Below, piece after piece: positions 55,606 through 64,000 of a DNA stretch of 64,000 nucleotides. Made by a program: the position numbers and the translations under genes. Positions within the stretch are counted from its first letter, which is position 1; every line of letters starts with the position of its first letter. Where the stretch lies: positions 62,001 through 126,000 of the forward strand of contig JANEZZ010001398.1 in assembly GCA_026122225.1 (NCBI GenBank). Direction: 5' to 3'. Origin of the DNA: Heloderma charlesbogerti (lineage: Eukaryota; Chordata; Lepidosauria; Squamata; Helodermatidae). The notes under the pieces are model-generated. The model was not told the origin of the DNA. It ran no database searches and was given only the letters and a program-made list of their open reading frames with translations.

Positions 55606-56139
55606 TAGGGATGCGGGAGAATTCTGCCACGGACTCCAATGAGGCTGGATTCTAAAGAATCTGGCCCCCCAGAGTCCGTGGCGGAACGGAAGACTTACCC
55701 CCACCACCAGGAGGAATCCTCTTCAGCTGGCTCCTCCGGCTCTGGATTGCCAGCGATACAGCCGCCATGCTGTATCACTGGTTGAAGGGAAGTGACTGTG
55801 GACGCAAATGGCATCCAGAATGCCATTTGCGGCTGTAAAGGCCTTAGTTTAAGGTAAATGCAGCTGTAAATGGCTACAATTTACCTTAAACTAAGACCTT
55901 TACAGCTGGAAATGCTGTCCTGGATGCCATTTGTGTCCACAGTCAGTTCCCTCCCTTCAGCCAGCGATACGGCATGGCGGCCGTATCGCTGGCACTTCAG
56001 AGCTGGCCGGTGGCTCTGCGTAATCACCACAGAGTGGAGCCGGCCAAAGAGGATTCCGGGGGGGAGGAATGGATCACCTCCCCCCCCCGTGGACCCCCCA
56101 CCCCCCCGGAATGGCAGGTAAGCATTCCACCCATCCCTA
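55606..56139 (+). mobile_element. Foldback copy 21 (type C: same ends, different core)
   Basis: The TSD GAGGTAAA is perfect at 55598-55605 and 56140-56147. The ends (GGGAGAATTCTGCCACGG; GGGGGGAGG, GCAGGTAAGCATT, CATCCCTA) and the GACGCAAATGGCATCC / GGATGCCATTTGTGTC stems belong to the family. The centre carries no CTACGTAAA unit. It is instead GCTGTAAAGGCCTTAGTTTA (55832-) paired with AAACTAAGACCTTTACAGC (to 55906), enclosed by CAGCGATAC / GTATCGCTGG stems. Confidence 0.88.
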
Positions 56140-56147
56140 GAGGTAAA

Positions 56148-56684
56148 GCATTTTGCTTTGTTGTTGTTGTTTTGGCTTGGCGAAAGTAGAGAAAGCTTCT
56201 ACTTAATTTCTGCACGTTGGATTAGTGTCGAGGGCACAGCAACACGGCAATTTCAAAAGGTGGCAACTTCAGAGCTCTGATTTTACTGAGAGCTACATTC
56301 CCTCTAACATTTCACGAGTGAAAATAGGGACACTCTTGTCACCCAACTCTTAGCACACCAAGCACAGCCAGTCCTGACATTAGGCAAAGTGAAGCAGCTA
56401 CCTCAGGCAGAGATGCTATGAGGGGGCAGCCATCCCAGCCATTCCTCCTGCAATCTTACAACATGAACAAGATCAGGTAATAGCACAAGTCATTCCTCCT
56501 AGGAAAATGCAGCAAAAGGCGGTGGGCTGCTAAGCATGCATACACCCAGAGGATATACTGCACTTCATAGCAAATATTTATCTCTGGCACCACCTCCATT
56601 CTTTGGGTTTGAGGGAACCATATCTTTGACCCTATTGGAAGAGGAGGCAGTCAGCACAGTCATGTAGATTATGTTTGGTCTACC
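56148..56684. other. Unannotated stretch
   Basis: No gene or repeat recognised. Confidence 0.4.
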
Positions 56685-56687
56685 TAG

Positions 56688-56780
56688 GGCACAATCCTAT
56701 TCAGATAGGCGTCCGCCTCCGAACTTGGAGGCAACCGCCTACTCAATGCAGGGCAGGAGAAGCATGGAGGGAATTGTTAG
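56688..56780 (-). mobile_element. Harbinger-like MITE end fragment
   Basis: TAG|GGCACAATCCTATTCAG, then ATAGGCGTCCGCCTCC and TGCAGGGCAGGAGAAGCATG, is the right-hand part of the 34502-34848 family in reverse. It is fused at about 56780 to a foldback lacking its left terminus. Confidence 0.5.
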
Positions 56781-57642
56781 GCAAATTCTCCGCCGGCCCC
56801 CCGCCCCCCCAGGATGGGACTTACCTTCGGCGAATGTCCCTCTCAGTGGTGGGTCCCGGGGGCGGTTCAGCAGCGTTTCGTCGGGGGCGGGGCGGCGGTC
56901 TCCCAACCGGCTGCCGCCGCCACCATTGCAAAAAAAAAGTAAAGTAAAAAAAAAAAAAACCACCCGTGATAGGCTACGTAATGATTTATGTAGCCTATCA
57001 TGGCTAGATTTCCAAAGTCAGCCATGATAGGCTACGTAAATTGTCACGTAGCCTATCAAGGCTGACTTTGGGGGGGGGGAAAGCACGTACGCAAATGGCG
57101 GCGCCCATGGGGCACCGCCATTTGCTTTCCTTATTTTGGCACATCTAGTCTACGTAAAGATTTACGTAGACTACGGCGAAAATAAGGGCACGCTATTTGC
57201 TATCTTTACGTAGACTAGACGCGCCAAAATAAGGAACGCAAATGGCGGTCCCCATGGGATCGGCCATTTGCGTACACGTTTTGGGGGGGGAGTTTCAAAG
57301 TCACCCGTGATAGGCTACGTGACGATTTATGTAGCCTATCATGGCTGACTTTGGAAATCTAGCCGTGATAGGCTACGTAAATCGTTACGTAGCCTATCAC
57401 GGGTGTGTGTGTTTTGGAGGGTTTTTTAACTTTTTTTTTCGTGGCCGGGTAGACAGGACGCTCCTACCCGGCCTGAATTTCGGCGGCGAGGGATGGGGCG
57501 CCTCCCCCCCGCCCTGAATTTTGGCCGGGCAAGGCGGGGCACCTCCCCCCCCTCACCTGAACTTCGGGGGGAGAACCGAAGCGCCTCCCCCCCACCGCGA
57601 AGCAAGCTGCGGGACAAGGTAAGTCCCTTTCATCCATCCCTA
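56781..57642 (+). mobile_element. Foldback copy 22 (type B), left terminus missing
   Basis: Starts within the family at AAATTCTCCGCCGGCCC, so about 70 bp of the left end is lost. It ends CATCCATCCCTA. The core 56963-57402 is mirrored near 57190, with a short left inner half (TCTAGTCTACGTAAAGATTT). Donors: GAAGGTAAGTCCC (minus) and ACAAGGTAAGTCCC (plus). No TSD is expected with the end missing. Confidence 0.85.
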
Positions 57643-57799
57643 GAAGGGGTACTATTGATGTGCAGGGGCGTAGCAACTGGGGGTGGGGGAACCATTTACT
57701 GATCTACCTCAGGAAACAAAATGTTTTGGGTTGGCCCTATCACCAAGGATCACTGCCTGTTCCTTGCCCCAATTACAAATGACTGAAGGCTGCTTTCCA
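57643..57799. other. No feature seen
   Basis: Short stretch between a foldback and a SINE. Confidence 0.4.
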
Positions 57800-57992
57800 T
57801 CCACACAGGAAGCTGCTTTAGCTCAGTCAGACCATTGGTCCATCTTGCCCAGTATTGTCAACATTGACTGGCAGGAGCTCTCCAAATTTTCATCCAGGAG
57901 CTTTTCCAGTCTTACCTGGAGGCAGCGGGGACTGAACCTGCAACTTTCTTCATCCAAAGCAGGTGCTCTACCACTGAACCACAGCCCATCTC
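57800..57992 (-). mobile_element. tRNA-derived SINE
   Basis: The minus strand opens GGGCTGTGGTTCAGTGGTAG (box A), then GCAGGTTCAGTCCCCGCTGC (box B) and a body with AGAGCTCCTGCCAGTCAATG, ending GACCAATGGTCTGACTGAGC. Same family as 16220-16408 and better preserved. Confidence 0.75.
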
Positions 57993-58510
57993 CTCCTTGG
58001 TGACATCGTATTCATTTCCCTCTGCTATAGCCTAAAGCAGGCTATATTAGTAATCTGACAATGCCTTTAGAAAAACAACGTAATGTTTCATTCACAATTA
58101 ACCTGGCTGAGCATACAGAATAGCGGCAAAACCCATCCCACAACAGCTGTTAGAGCAGAGGTGCAGAACCTCAGGCCTGGGGGCCACACCTGGCCTGCCT
58201 GGGGTACCCCAGATGGCCACACCCTTTTCCATTGCCCCCACCCCCATTTCCCCAACTTATGTATTCTAAGGGGGGGGAGTATTGTGGCTTAGTTATTGTT
58301 TTGAACCTTGGCGGCTCCTGTAGAGTTGGGAGTAGCAGCAGTGGGTGGAGCTTCTGCTAAGTTCTGCAATTTTGTGTGTGATAAATAAAGGCCAGTTGTG
58401 TTTGAGGCCTGCTGAGTCTTACAGCCATTCGCTCTACCGATGCAACAATTTGTGGCAATGAGGATGGGATCCTGAGAGCTACACAGGCAGCAAGGACTGT
58501 GAATCCAATG

Positions 58511-59181
58511 TAGGGATGTACGAATCCCACTCACCCATCTGTTCTGGGGCATCGGCGGTAGCGGGGAGGTGCTCCATCCCTCCCCCCAGAATCCTCCCTG
58601 GCTGGCTCCACTCCATGGCAACTCTGCAAACCCACCAGCTGGGGCTGGCCACAGCTGGAATTCCGGCCGCTGCCGGGCTGCTGAGGCCACAAATGGTGGC
58701 ATTTGCATGTCTGCCAAGCCGTGATAGGCTACGTAAGTATTTACGTAGCCTATCACAGCAAAAGGCAGCCACGCAAATGGCGGCCGCTACGTGATAGGCT
58801 ACATAAATACTTACATAGCCTATCATGGCAAAGAGCAGGGGTGTAAACGGTGTAGCGGCCGCCATTTGCACCCCTGCTTTTTACCGTGATAGGCTATGTA
58901 AGTATTTATGAAGCCTGTCATGGCAAAAGGAAGCCACGCAAATGGCAGCCGCTACAACAGCTGCCATTTGTGGCTGCAGCAACCTGGCAGCGGCCAGGAG
59001 ACCAGCCAGAGCTGCCTCCGCATCCGCCGCCACCGCCGCATCTGCCACCAGGTAAGCTCTGTTCTGGGGGGATCCCGTGGGGTGGTGGGTGGGGAGGCCA
59101 TTCCGCCCCAGAATCTGGGGGGGCGGATTCTAAAGAATCTGGCCTCACTGGAGTCCGTGGCGGAATTCTCTGACATCCCTA
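58511..59181 (-). mobile_element. Foldback copy 23 (type A)
   Basis: The TSD ATCCAATG is perfect at 58503-58510 and 59182-59189, inside the gypsy leader. There are three core palindromes (58720-58761, 58790-58830, 58884-58924). The left donor has become GGGTGAGTGG on the minus strand; the right donor ACCAGGTAAGCTC is intact. Confidence 0.9.
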
Positions 59182-59283
59182 ATCCAATGAATACAGCTAA
59201 CTGGTAAGCAGTCAGCTAGGGCCACTTAAGAACTTGAGCAACTCCTGTGTTTTGTTTTGTTTTTAAAGAGAATTAAAATCAAA

Positions 59284-59690
59284 ATGGCTGATTGTGGACA
59301 TATCAAAGTGTTTGATGTTAGTCAACCTGCTTCCTGGGATTCTTTTGCAGAATGGCTTTCATTCTATGTGGAAGCAAATAAGATAGCCCATGCTGAACAA
59401 AAGCGAGCTGTGCTTTTAACTCTTTGTGGGCCATAGACGTTTGCCATAGTAAGATCCCTCTGCTCCTGCCTCACCCAAAACTAAGACATTTGATGAACGT
59501 TTGGGATTATTGAAGATACATCTCCCACCAAATCCTTCAGTTATTGTGCAGAGATTTAAACTTCACAAATGAATGCAGCAACCTGGAGAGGGCATTGCCA
59601 CTTATATTGCAGAACTTAGCAGAAGCTCCACCCACTGCTCCTACTCCCAACTCTACAGGAGCTGCCAAGGTTCAAAACAAGAACTAACTC
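59284..59690 (+). pseudogene. Ty3/gypsy gag remnant
   Basis: It starts at ATG 59284 (MADCGHIKVFDVSQPASWDS), followed by FAEWLSFYVEANKIAHAEQK and VLLTLCGP, the N-terminal capsid pattern of gypsy gag proteins. It has a TAG near 59434 and a later frame change. It continues with KTFDERLGLLKIHLPPNPS, VIVQRFKLHK and YIAELSRSSTHCSYS. Gag would form the particle that packages the element RNA. Only the N-terminal half remains, and it runs directly into the downstream LTR block. Confidence 0.72.
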
Positions 59691-60002
59691 ACCATACACG
59701 CCTCCCCCCCGCTCCCCGAATACAGTTCTGTATGTGATAAATAAAGGACAGTTGTGATTGAGGCCTGCTGGGTCTGACAGTTATTCCCTCTACCTATACA
59801 ACAGGTTTCCCAGCTTTTGTGCAGTTTTTTCCCCATTCTAAATGGCTGAAATTCCTCTACTAAGGCTCAGTTCCTGGTAGGAAGAGCTTCAAGCTACAAT
59901 ATGTGAGTACTTCTTGATCTAGTTGGCCCTGCTGCTTTTGCCTTTATTCCTGCTCCCTTTTGCCTTTGGTCCCAGCCACTCCGGGAACATGGTCTGAAAA
60001 AC

Positions 60003-60712
60003 TAGGGATGTACGAAAGTCACTTACCTTTTTGCGGATGTGATTCGCGGTGCGGGGGAGGCGCTCCATCCCTCCCCCCGCAATCCTCAATGGGGGGGAGG
60101 CGATCCAGTCCTCCACCCCAGAATCCTCTATGGGGGGGAGGCGATCCGGTCCTCCCCCCCGGAATCCTGCCCGGCCGGCTTTGCTCCACGGAGGCTCCGC
60201 AGAGCAGCCGGCCAGGGCCATCCGCAGCCGGAGTTCCTATTTGCATTCCCACTACGCTATTTGCATTCCCCCTTTTTTTTTGCCATAATAGCCTACATAA
60301 ATATTTATGCAGGATAAAACGGCGAAGAATAGGGAACACAAATGGCGGCCGCCGTAGCTGCCGCCATTTGCATACGCGTTGTTGTTTTTTTGCTTGCCGT
60401 GATAGGCTACATAAATACTTACATAGCCTATCACGGCCTCTACAGGGACGCAAAAGGTATCCCTGCATTAGCCGTGATAGGCTACGTAAGTATTTACGTA
60501 GCCTATCACAGCTATGATGAGGAAGCGTATGGTGGCCGCAGGTTGGCTGCCATTCGCAAGTCAGCGCGGAAGGCAGCAGTTAAGTGCTCTGTTCCGTGCA
60601 CCTTTCATGGGTTGGGGGGGCAAGGGCTTCGTTCCACCACGGATTTCGGGGGGCCAAATGCACTGCCATTCGGCCTCACCAAGATCCGTGGTGGAATTCT
60701 CCACCATCCTTA
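60003..60712 (-). mobile_element. Foldback copy 24 (type A)
   Basis: The TSD TGAAAAAC is perfect at 59995-60002 and 60713-60720. The right terminus is CATCCTTA (one change). Core palindromes lie at 60281-60318 (damaged: TTATGCAGGATAAAACGG), 60399-60437 and 60472-60512. A second GGGGGGGAGGCGATCC block is duplicated in the left part (60090-60150). The left donor CACTTACCTTTTTGC is strong; the right one is not recognisable. Confidence 0.88.
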
Positions 60713-60775
60713 TGAAAAACCTTCTCCGAAATGGGATGCAGCCCTTTGGCTGAAAGAGGCTCAACGCCCTCTGTA

Positions 60776-61637
60776 TAACAGAAAGCCATGTTGCTGGGCA
60801 ATGGGAAAGAGAGCTACAAGGCCACTGCCATCTTGCATTAACGCATGAGCACTTTACAGTCACGTGTGCTAGATCCAAGAAGCATACCCCCATTTTAAAA
60901 TGCATTCTGAGCACTGAAAAAAGAGAGAGAGTGATCGACCAGAGCCGAGTCCCACAAACTGGGACTCACCTTGGTAAACTCGGGAATTTGGGGCATATGT
61001 GCTGACTGCAATACAGCATAAAAAGCTTGTTCCTCAAATGCAATTGTTACTGTCCAAATCTAGAGAAAGAGTCCCTTGCACTCATGCAGACTGTGAAGCA
61101 TATAATGTCCATGTTTGAGCGTCAACATCTGAAGAGAAGCCCTTGGAGGTCTATGCTGAACAGGCAGGTGTCAGGGGCAGGGTTAACAACTCACACATAG
61201 GGGGCTCTCTTCAGATGTCCATGCTCAATGTATAGGCATCACAGGCAGGGCCAGCATGGACTCCCCTTCATGTGTGTAACATGTGAAGGGATGCCATATG
61301 TGCACACATTGGGTATCTCCTGGGGTCATCTATTGGGAAGTGAAGACCCTGGTTGTGGATTCCTGGGGTGGTATCCAGTGTCACATATGTGGAAGCTTTC
61401 TCATGCAACAGAACTTCCTCCTTCTCTCCTCCCCACCTGCAGCCCCTGCCCCTGCCCCCACCCCAAACAACTCTGTTCCGCAATGCCCCCAACCCTCTGA
61501 AGCAGATTTTGAGGTAGTGCAAGGGAGAGGGAGAATTGCCCCCTCCCAGTTCTGCTGATGGAAGAAGTTCCATCAGTGGAAAAACTTCATTGGATATCAC
61601 TCCAAGTTATAGCCAGCACAGGGGAAAGCCCAGGCTA
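60776..61637. other. Unannotated stretch
   Basis: No gene or repeat recognised. The frames at 61228-61558 have no domain. Confidence 0.4.
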
Positions 61638-61895
61638 TAGGGCTTCTTCACATGGAGCTTTTATCCTGCTATTGAGAATGGTTACTCCCAGAAGTTTGTG
61701 GGTCCTTTAGATGATGTTGTCAACCTCCAGGGCATCTCCTGCATTAAGTTACCTTTATTCCATTTTTTAAAAGATCAGAGATAATGAGCTATCAAATTAA
61801 AATGCTTCAGTTCCTTCCATGAAAAGAGGAAAACCCCAATAAGAGGAGCTAGACCACAACGCCATCTAGTGGATGTATAATGAAACCTATGGAAG
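61638..61895 (+). mobile_element. Unclassified MITE-like repeat with a CTCF-like motif, copy b
   Basis: GGGCTTCTTCACATGG, CTGCTATTGAGAATGG, GATGTTGTCAACCTCCAGGG and CGCCATCTAGTGG (61860-61872). Homologous to 50310-50530. The CTCF-like core here reads on the opposite strand relative to the flanks. Confidence 0.5.
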
Positions 61896-62912
61896 ACTCA
61901 GATAAGGGGGGAAAGGAGGGGGAAGGGGGGGAAGGAAGCATGTGTAAAGGGAGTTGTTGTGACCCTGCATTTAAAAAGGAAGCAGAAATCCCTGTTTTTA
62001 ATGCAGGATTTTAGGATGCTGTAGAGATGCTCATTGTGGGATTTTGCAATCCAAGGCCATATCCACTACACACAGTAGAAAAATAATTTTAACAGTCATT
62101 CTTTTCTCCTGGGGAACCTCTGGAATCGTATTATATGAGGAGGAGCCAGGTATCTCTAATAACATTTAAAAAAAAATCATTGGTACACATCAAGCTATAA
62201 TTCCCAGGATTTATACCATAGTTGAAGTGATATAAAACTGATATAAATTTGCTGTTGAAATAAGGACTAAGTGAAGGAAAGAGAAGGACATCAAGGCTTT
62301 CTCAAATGGGTGTCCAGAGCACAGTGGTCTTAGTCTTAGGAAATGATGTTATACCTTTCAAGCAGATTAATTTAATTGTATCTGATTTTATAGATGGAAA
62401 GTAAAGTGATTCAAAATTACAAAGACCACACAGATGTTTTTGAAATACAAAACAAAAAATGGAGGGTGAGTAGGAAGCCCCAAAAGATACTGTATGTTTA
62501 AAGAGTGCAACACACACCCCAAATGCTACTCAAGCTCATGCAATTCTTAATGCAATTACACATTTCACTGCACTTTCATGCTGTATACTAACTAAGTATA
62601 TGGTCTTTTGACAGGCACAGTAAGGCAAAGCACTTATTTTTATGCTGGTGCTCGGAGTAGAGACAACACTGCAGGCATACATTACAACAATCGTGCTGTG
62701 ACTTGCATATAGTCTCCTCATACGACCTGTGATTTAAACAAAGGAATGATCCACAATCCAGCGTAGAATTATGGCTACTTGTTTTCAATGGGATTTCATT
62801 GTGCATAACTGCACATAGGATTGTGGCCAAGGTCCTCAAAGGTTAGGCAAGAAAAAGGAATATAACTCCAAATTCTTCCAATATGAAAGTTTCCAAATGG
62901 GAACTGGCAGAT
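61896..62912. other. Unannotated stretch
   Basis: G-rich low complexity at 61905-61945, otherwise unrecognised. Confidence 0.4.
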
Positions 62913-62915
62913 TAA

Positions 62916-63017
62916 GGGTGCAATCCTATGCATGTTTAGACAGAGAAAAGGCCTACAACTCCCAGCATTCCCCAGCCAAGGCCTTTTCTCTGTCTAAACA
63001 TGCATAGGATTGCGCCC
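62916..63017. mobile_element. Short Harbinger-like palindromic MITE, complete
   Basis: A 102-bp hairpin with perfect TAA on both sides (62913-62915 and 63018-63020). The arms are GGGTGCAATCCTATGCATG and its complement CATGCATAGGATTGCGCCC, then TTTAGACAGAGAAAAGGCC paired with GGCCTTTTCTCTGTC. The loop carries ACTCCCAGCATTCCCCAGCC. Confidence 0.75.
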
Positions 63018-63020
63018 TAA

Positions 63021-64000
63021 AAAAAGGAACATAATGCAAGCCGGACCATGCCAGGAACGGAACTTGGTATTACCTGATTTTTAGGTTCATCTTGTAAAAG
63101 GGTTAAATAGCAAAGTAATAAAGCTGAAGCATAGCGTGGTCTCTGGCCTCGGATCCAGAAATCCAAAAAATCCTATGCCCCCCCGACACTGTCTAGGGCC
63201 CATAAGATTGCTCCCTCCACTACAAATGGAAAAAGAGAGAGGCTAGGCCAGTAAGGCCACCTCCATGTGAGAATGGATGAGAATTCCATTCCATTCATTT
63301 CTGGGTAAGAACGTAACAAAATCCACAAATTTCTTCATAAATGGGATGGAAAGAACTTGAGATTTAAAAAAAAAAAAACTGGATTGGAAGAAAGCCAAAC
63401 TGACGGATTCATCCATCCAAGCACAGGCTTTTGAGTGCTCAAACAGGACAGAAAGATTCTGAGATTTAAAAAAAATTAAAAAGAGGAGGAAGAATGTGAG
63501 AGATGGTGAAACTGACCCTACCTCCATTTGCTGGCTGAGCTATGTACACAAAAATTAGGAAGAAGTAGGGAAGCATTAGAAAACTCATCCTGCCTTCCCA
63601 AGTAATGGCAGCAGCCCAAAGCCCCTCTACATCAACCAAAACAGAATTTCCATATCTTCCCTTACCATGGCTGTCCCATCATTGGAAAGATATGAACACT
63701 CTAATTCAAATGATACCAATATGCAGCAGAACGGCGAATAGAAAGCATGCTGCCTTTAGCTTAAGCCCTTATGCTTCATTCCCAGGTAAAAATAAGCTTA
63801 AGTTCATGTAATTGCACTGGGATCAACTTCATCCTAAATTACTCCTTCCTCTTTTTCCTTCCCCGCTCTTTGTTGTTTTACAATGCTTATAATTTAGATT
63901 GCATGCTCCTTAGAGCAGCAACCCATTATTTTACTGTAATGGACATAGATGTGTGGGTGTCGGGGGGGTACTTATGCATCAGCAAGAAAGAGGGAATGCA
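63021..64000. other. Unannotated stretch
   Basis: No gene or repeat recognised. Confidence 0.4.

Larger units (their letters stand above)
58268..59804 (+). mobile_element. Ty3/gypsy LTR retrotransposon, internally deleted
   Basis: The R/U5-like block GTGATAAATAAAGG...GAGGCCTGCTGAG...CGATGCAACA (58378-58446) is repeated directly at 59729-59804 (TATGTGATAAATAAAGGAC to CTATACAACA). The first is followed by TGTGGCAATGAGGATGGGAT, the typical gypsy primer-binding region. Between them lie a gag remnant and the foldback at 58511-59181. There is no pol. The sequence upstream of the first block (58295-58377), where U3 should be, is an inverted copy of the gag segment at 59615-59692. Confidence 0.7.
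58155..60775. mobile_element. Old repeat with GGTGCAGAACC ends, heavily interrupted
   Basis: The left piece (58155-58265: CAGAGGTGCAGAACCTCAGG, GGGCCACACCTGGCC) and right piece (59805-60002 and 60721-60775: TTCTAAATGGCTGAAATTCC, GGCTGAAAGAGGCTCAACGC) match the element at 48127-49433. A gypsy element and then two foldbacks separate them. Confidence 0.4.

Noticed and set aside
61228..61600. Overlapping frames on both strands near the right end
   Set aside because: Low-complexity CCCCTGCCC composition, no motif, no repeat or family resemblance.

Overview
The window is eukaryotic nuclear DNA made almost entirely of layered transposable elements. I found no convincing host protein-coding exon, tRNA gene or intact rRNA gene. 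A squamate reptile (lizard or snake) is the best guess. The evidence is the mix of repeats: RTE/BovB LINEs with an ACAACAACA tail, CR1 and L2 LINEs, MIR-type CORE-SINEs, a 5S rRNA-derived SINE, a Ty3/gypsy remnant and many non-autonomous hAT-like and Harbinger-like DNA transposons. This is inference from repeat families; no species can be named.

The dominant feature is one family of GC-rich, multiply palindromic foldback elements, with 24 copies or partial copies covering about 17 kb (roughly a quarter of the window). Each begins TAGGGATG and ends CATCCCTA. Seventeen copies are flanked by perfect 8-bp target-site duplications (TSDs) and four more by imperfect ones, which places them in the hAT superfamily as non-autonomous elements. 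Their core is a mirrored series of ~40-bp palindromes built on CTACGTAAA...TTTACGTAG, with ATGGCGGC/GCCGCCAT stems between them. Both ends carry outward-pointing consensus 5' splice sites (AG|GTAAGT). I do not recognise this family and it is my candidate for the undescribed system.

Layout: 1-3434 is a BovB fragment carrying three foldbacks. 3526-5530 is Harbinger-like MITEs plus one foldback. 6897-8787 is a nested foldback pair plus another copy. 8906-11710 holds a 5S/CR1 chimeric SINE and then a four-level nest (MIR, DNA transposon, 5S-containing palindrome, foldback). 11700-17600 is mostly old single-copy-looking DNA with SINE/L2 scraps. 17610-20969 is the most complete BovB, with an open 503-codon reverse transcriptase frame and a foldback insertion. 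24460-26392 is a foldback split by an L2. 29389-31930 is a CR1 split by a foldback. 32615-33302 and 47351-48052 are two inverted copies of another hAT-like element. 35521-37150 is a 30-bp minisatellite with a POU-octamer motif in each unit, interrupted by a solo LTR. 39466-43198 and 48238-50225 are foldback clusters. 52288-57642 mixes BovB, CR1, two hAT families and MITEs. 58155-60775 is an old repeat carrying a gypsy element and two foldbacks. The last 3 kb is nearly featureless.

No autonomous hAT transposase is present, so the foldbacks must have been mobilised from elsewhere. The nesting order shows that they inserted after BovB, CR1, gypsy and most MITEs, and that some landed inside older copies of themselves. 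The exception is copy 24460-26392, which was later split by an L2.
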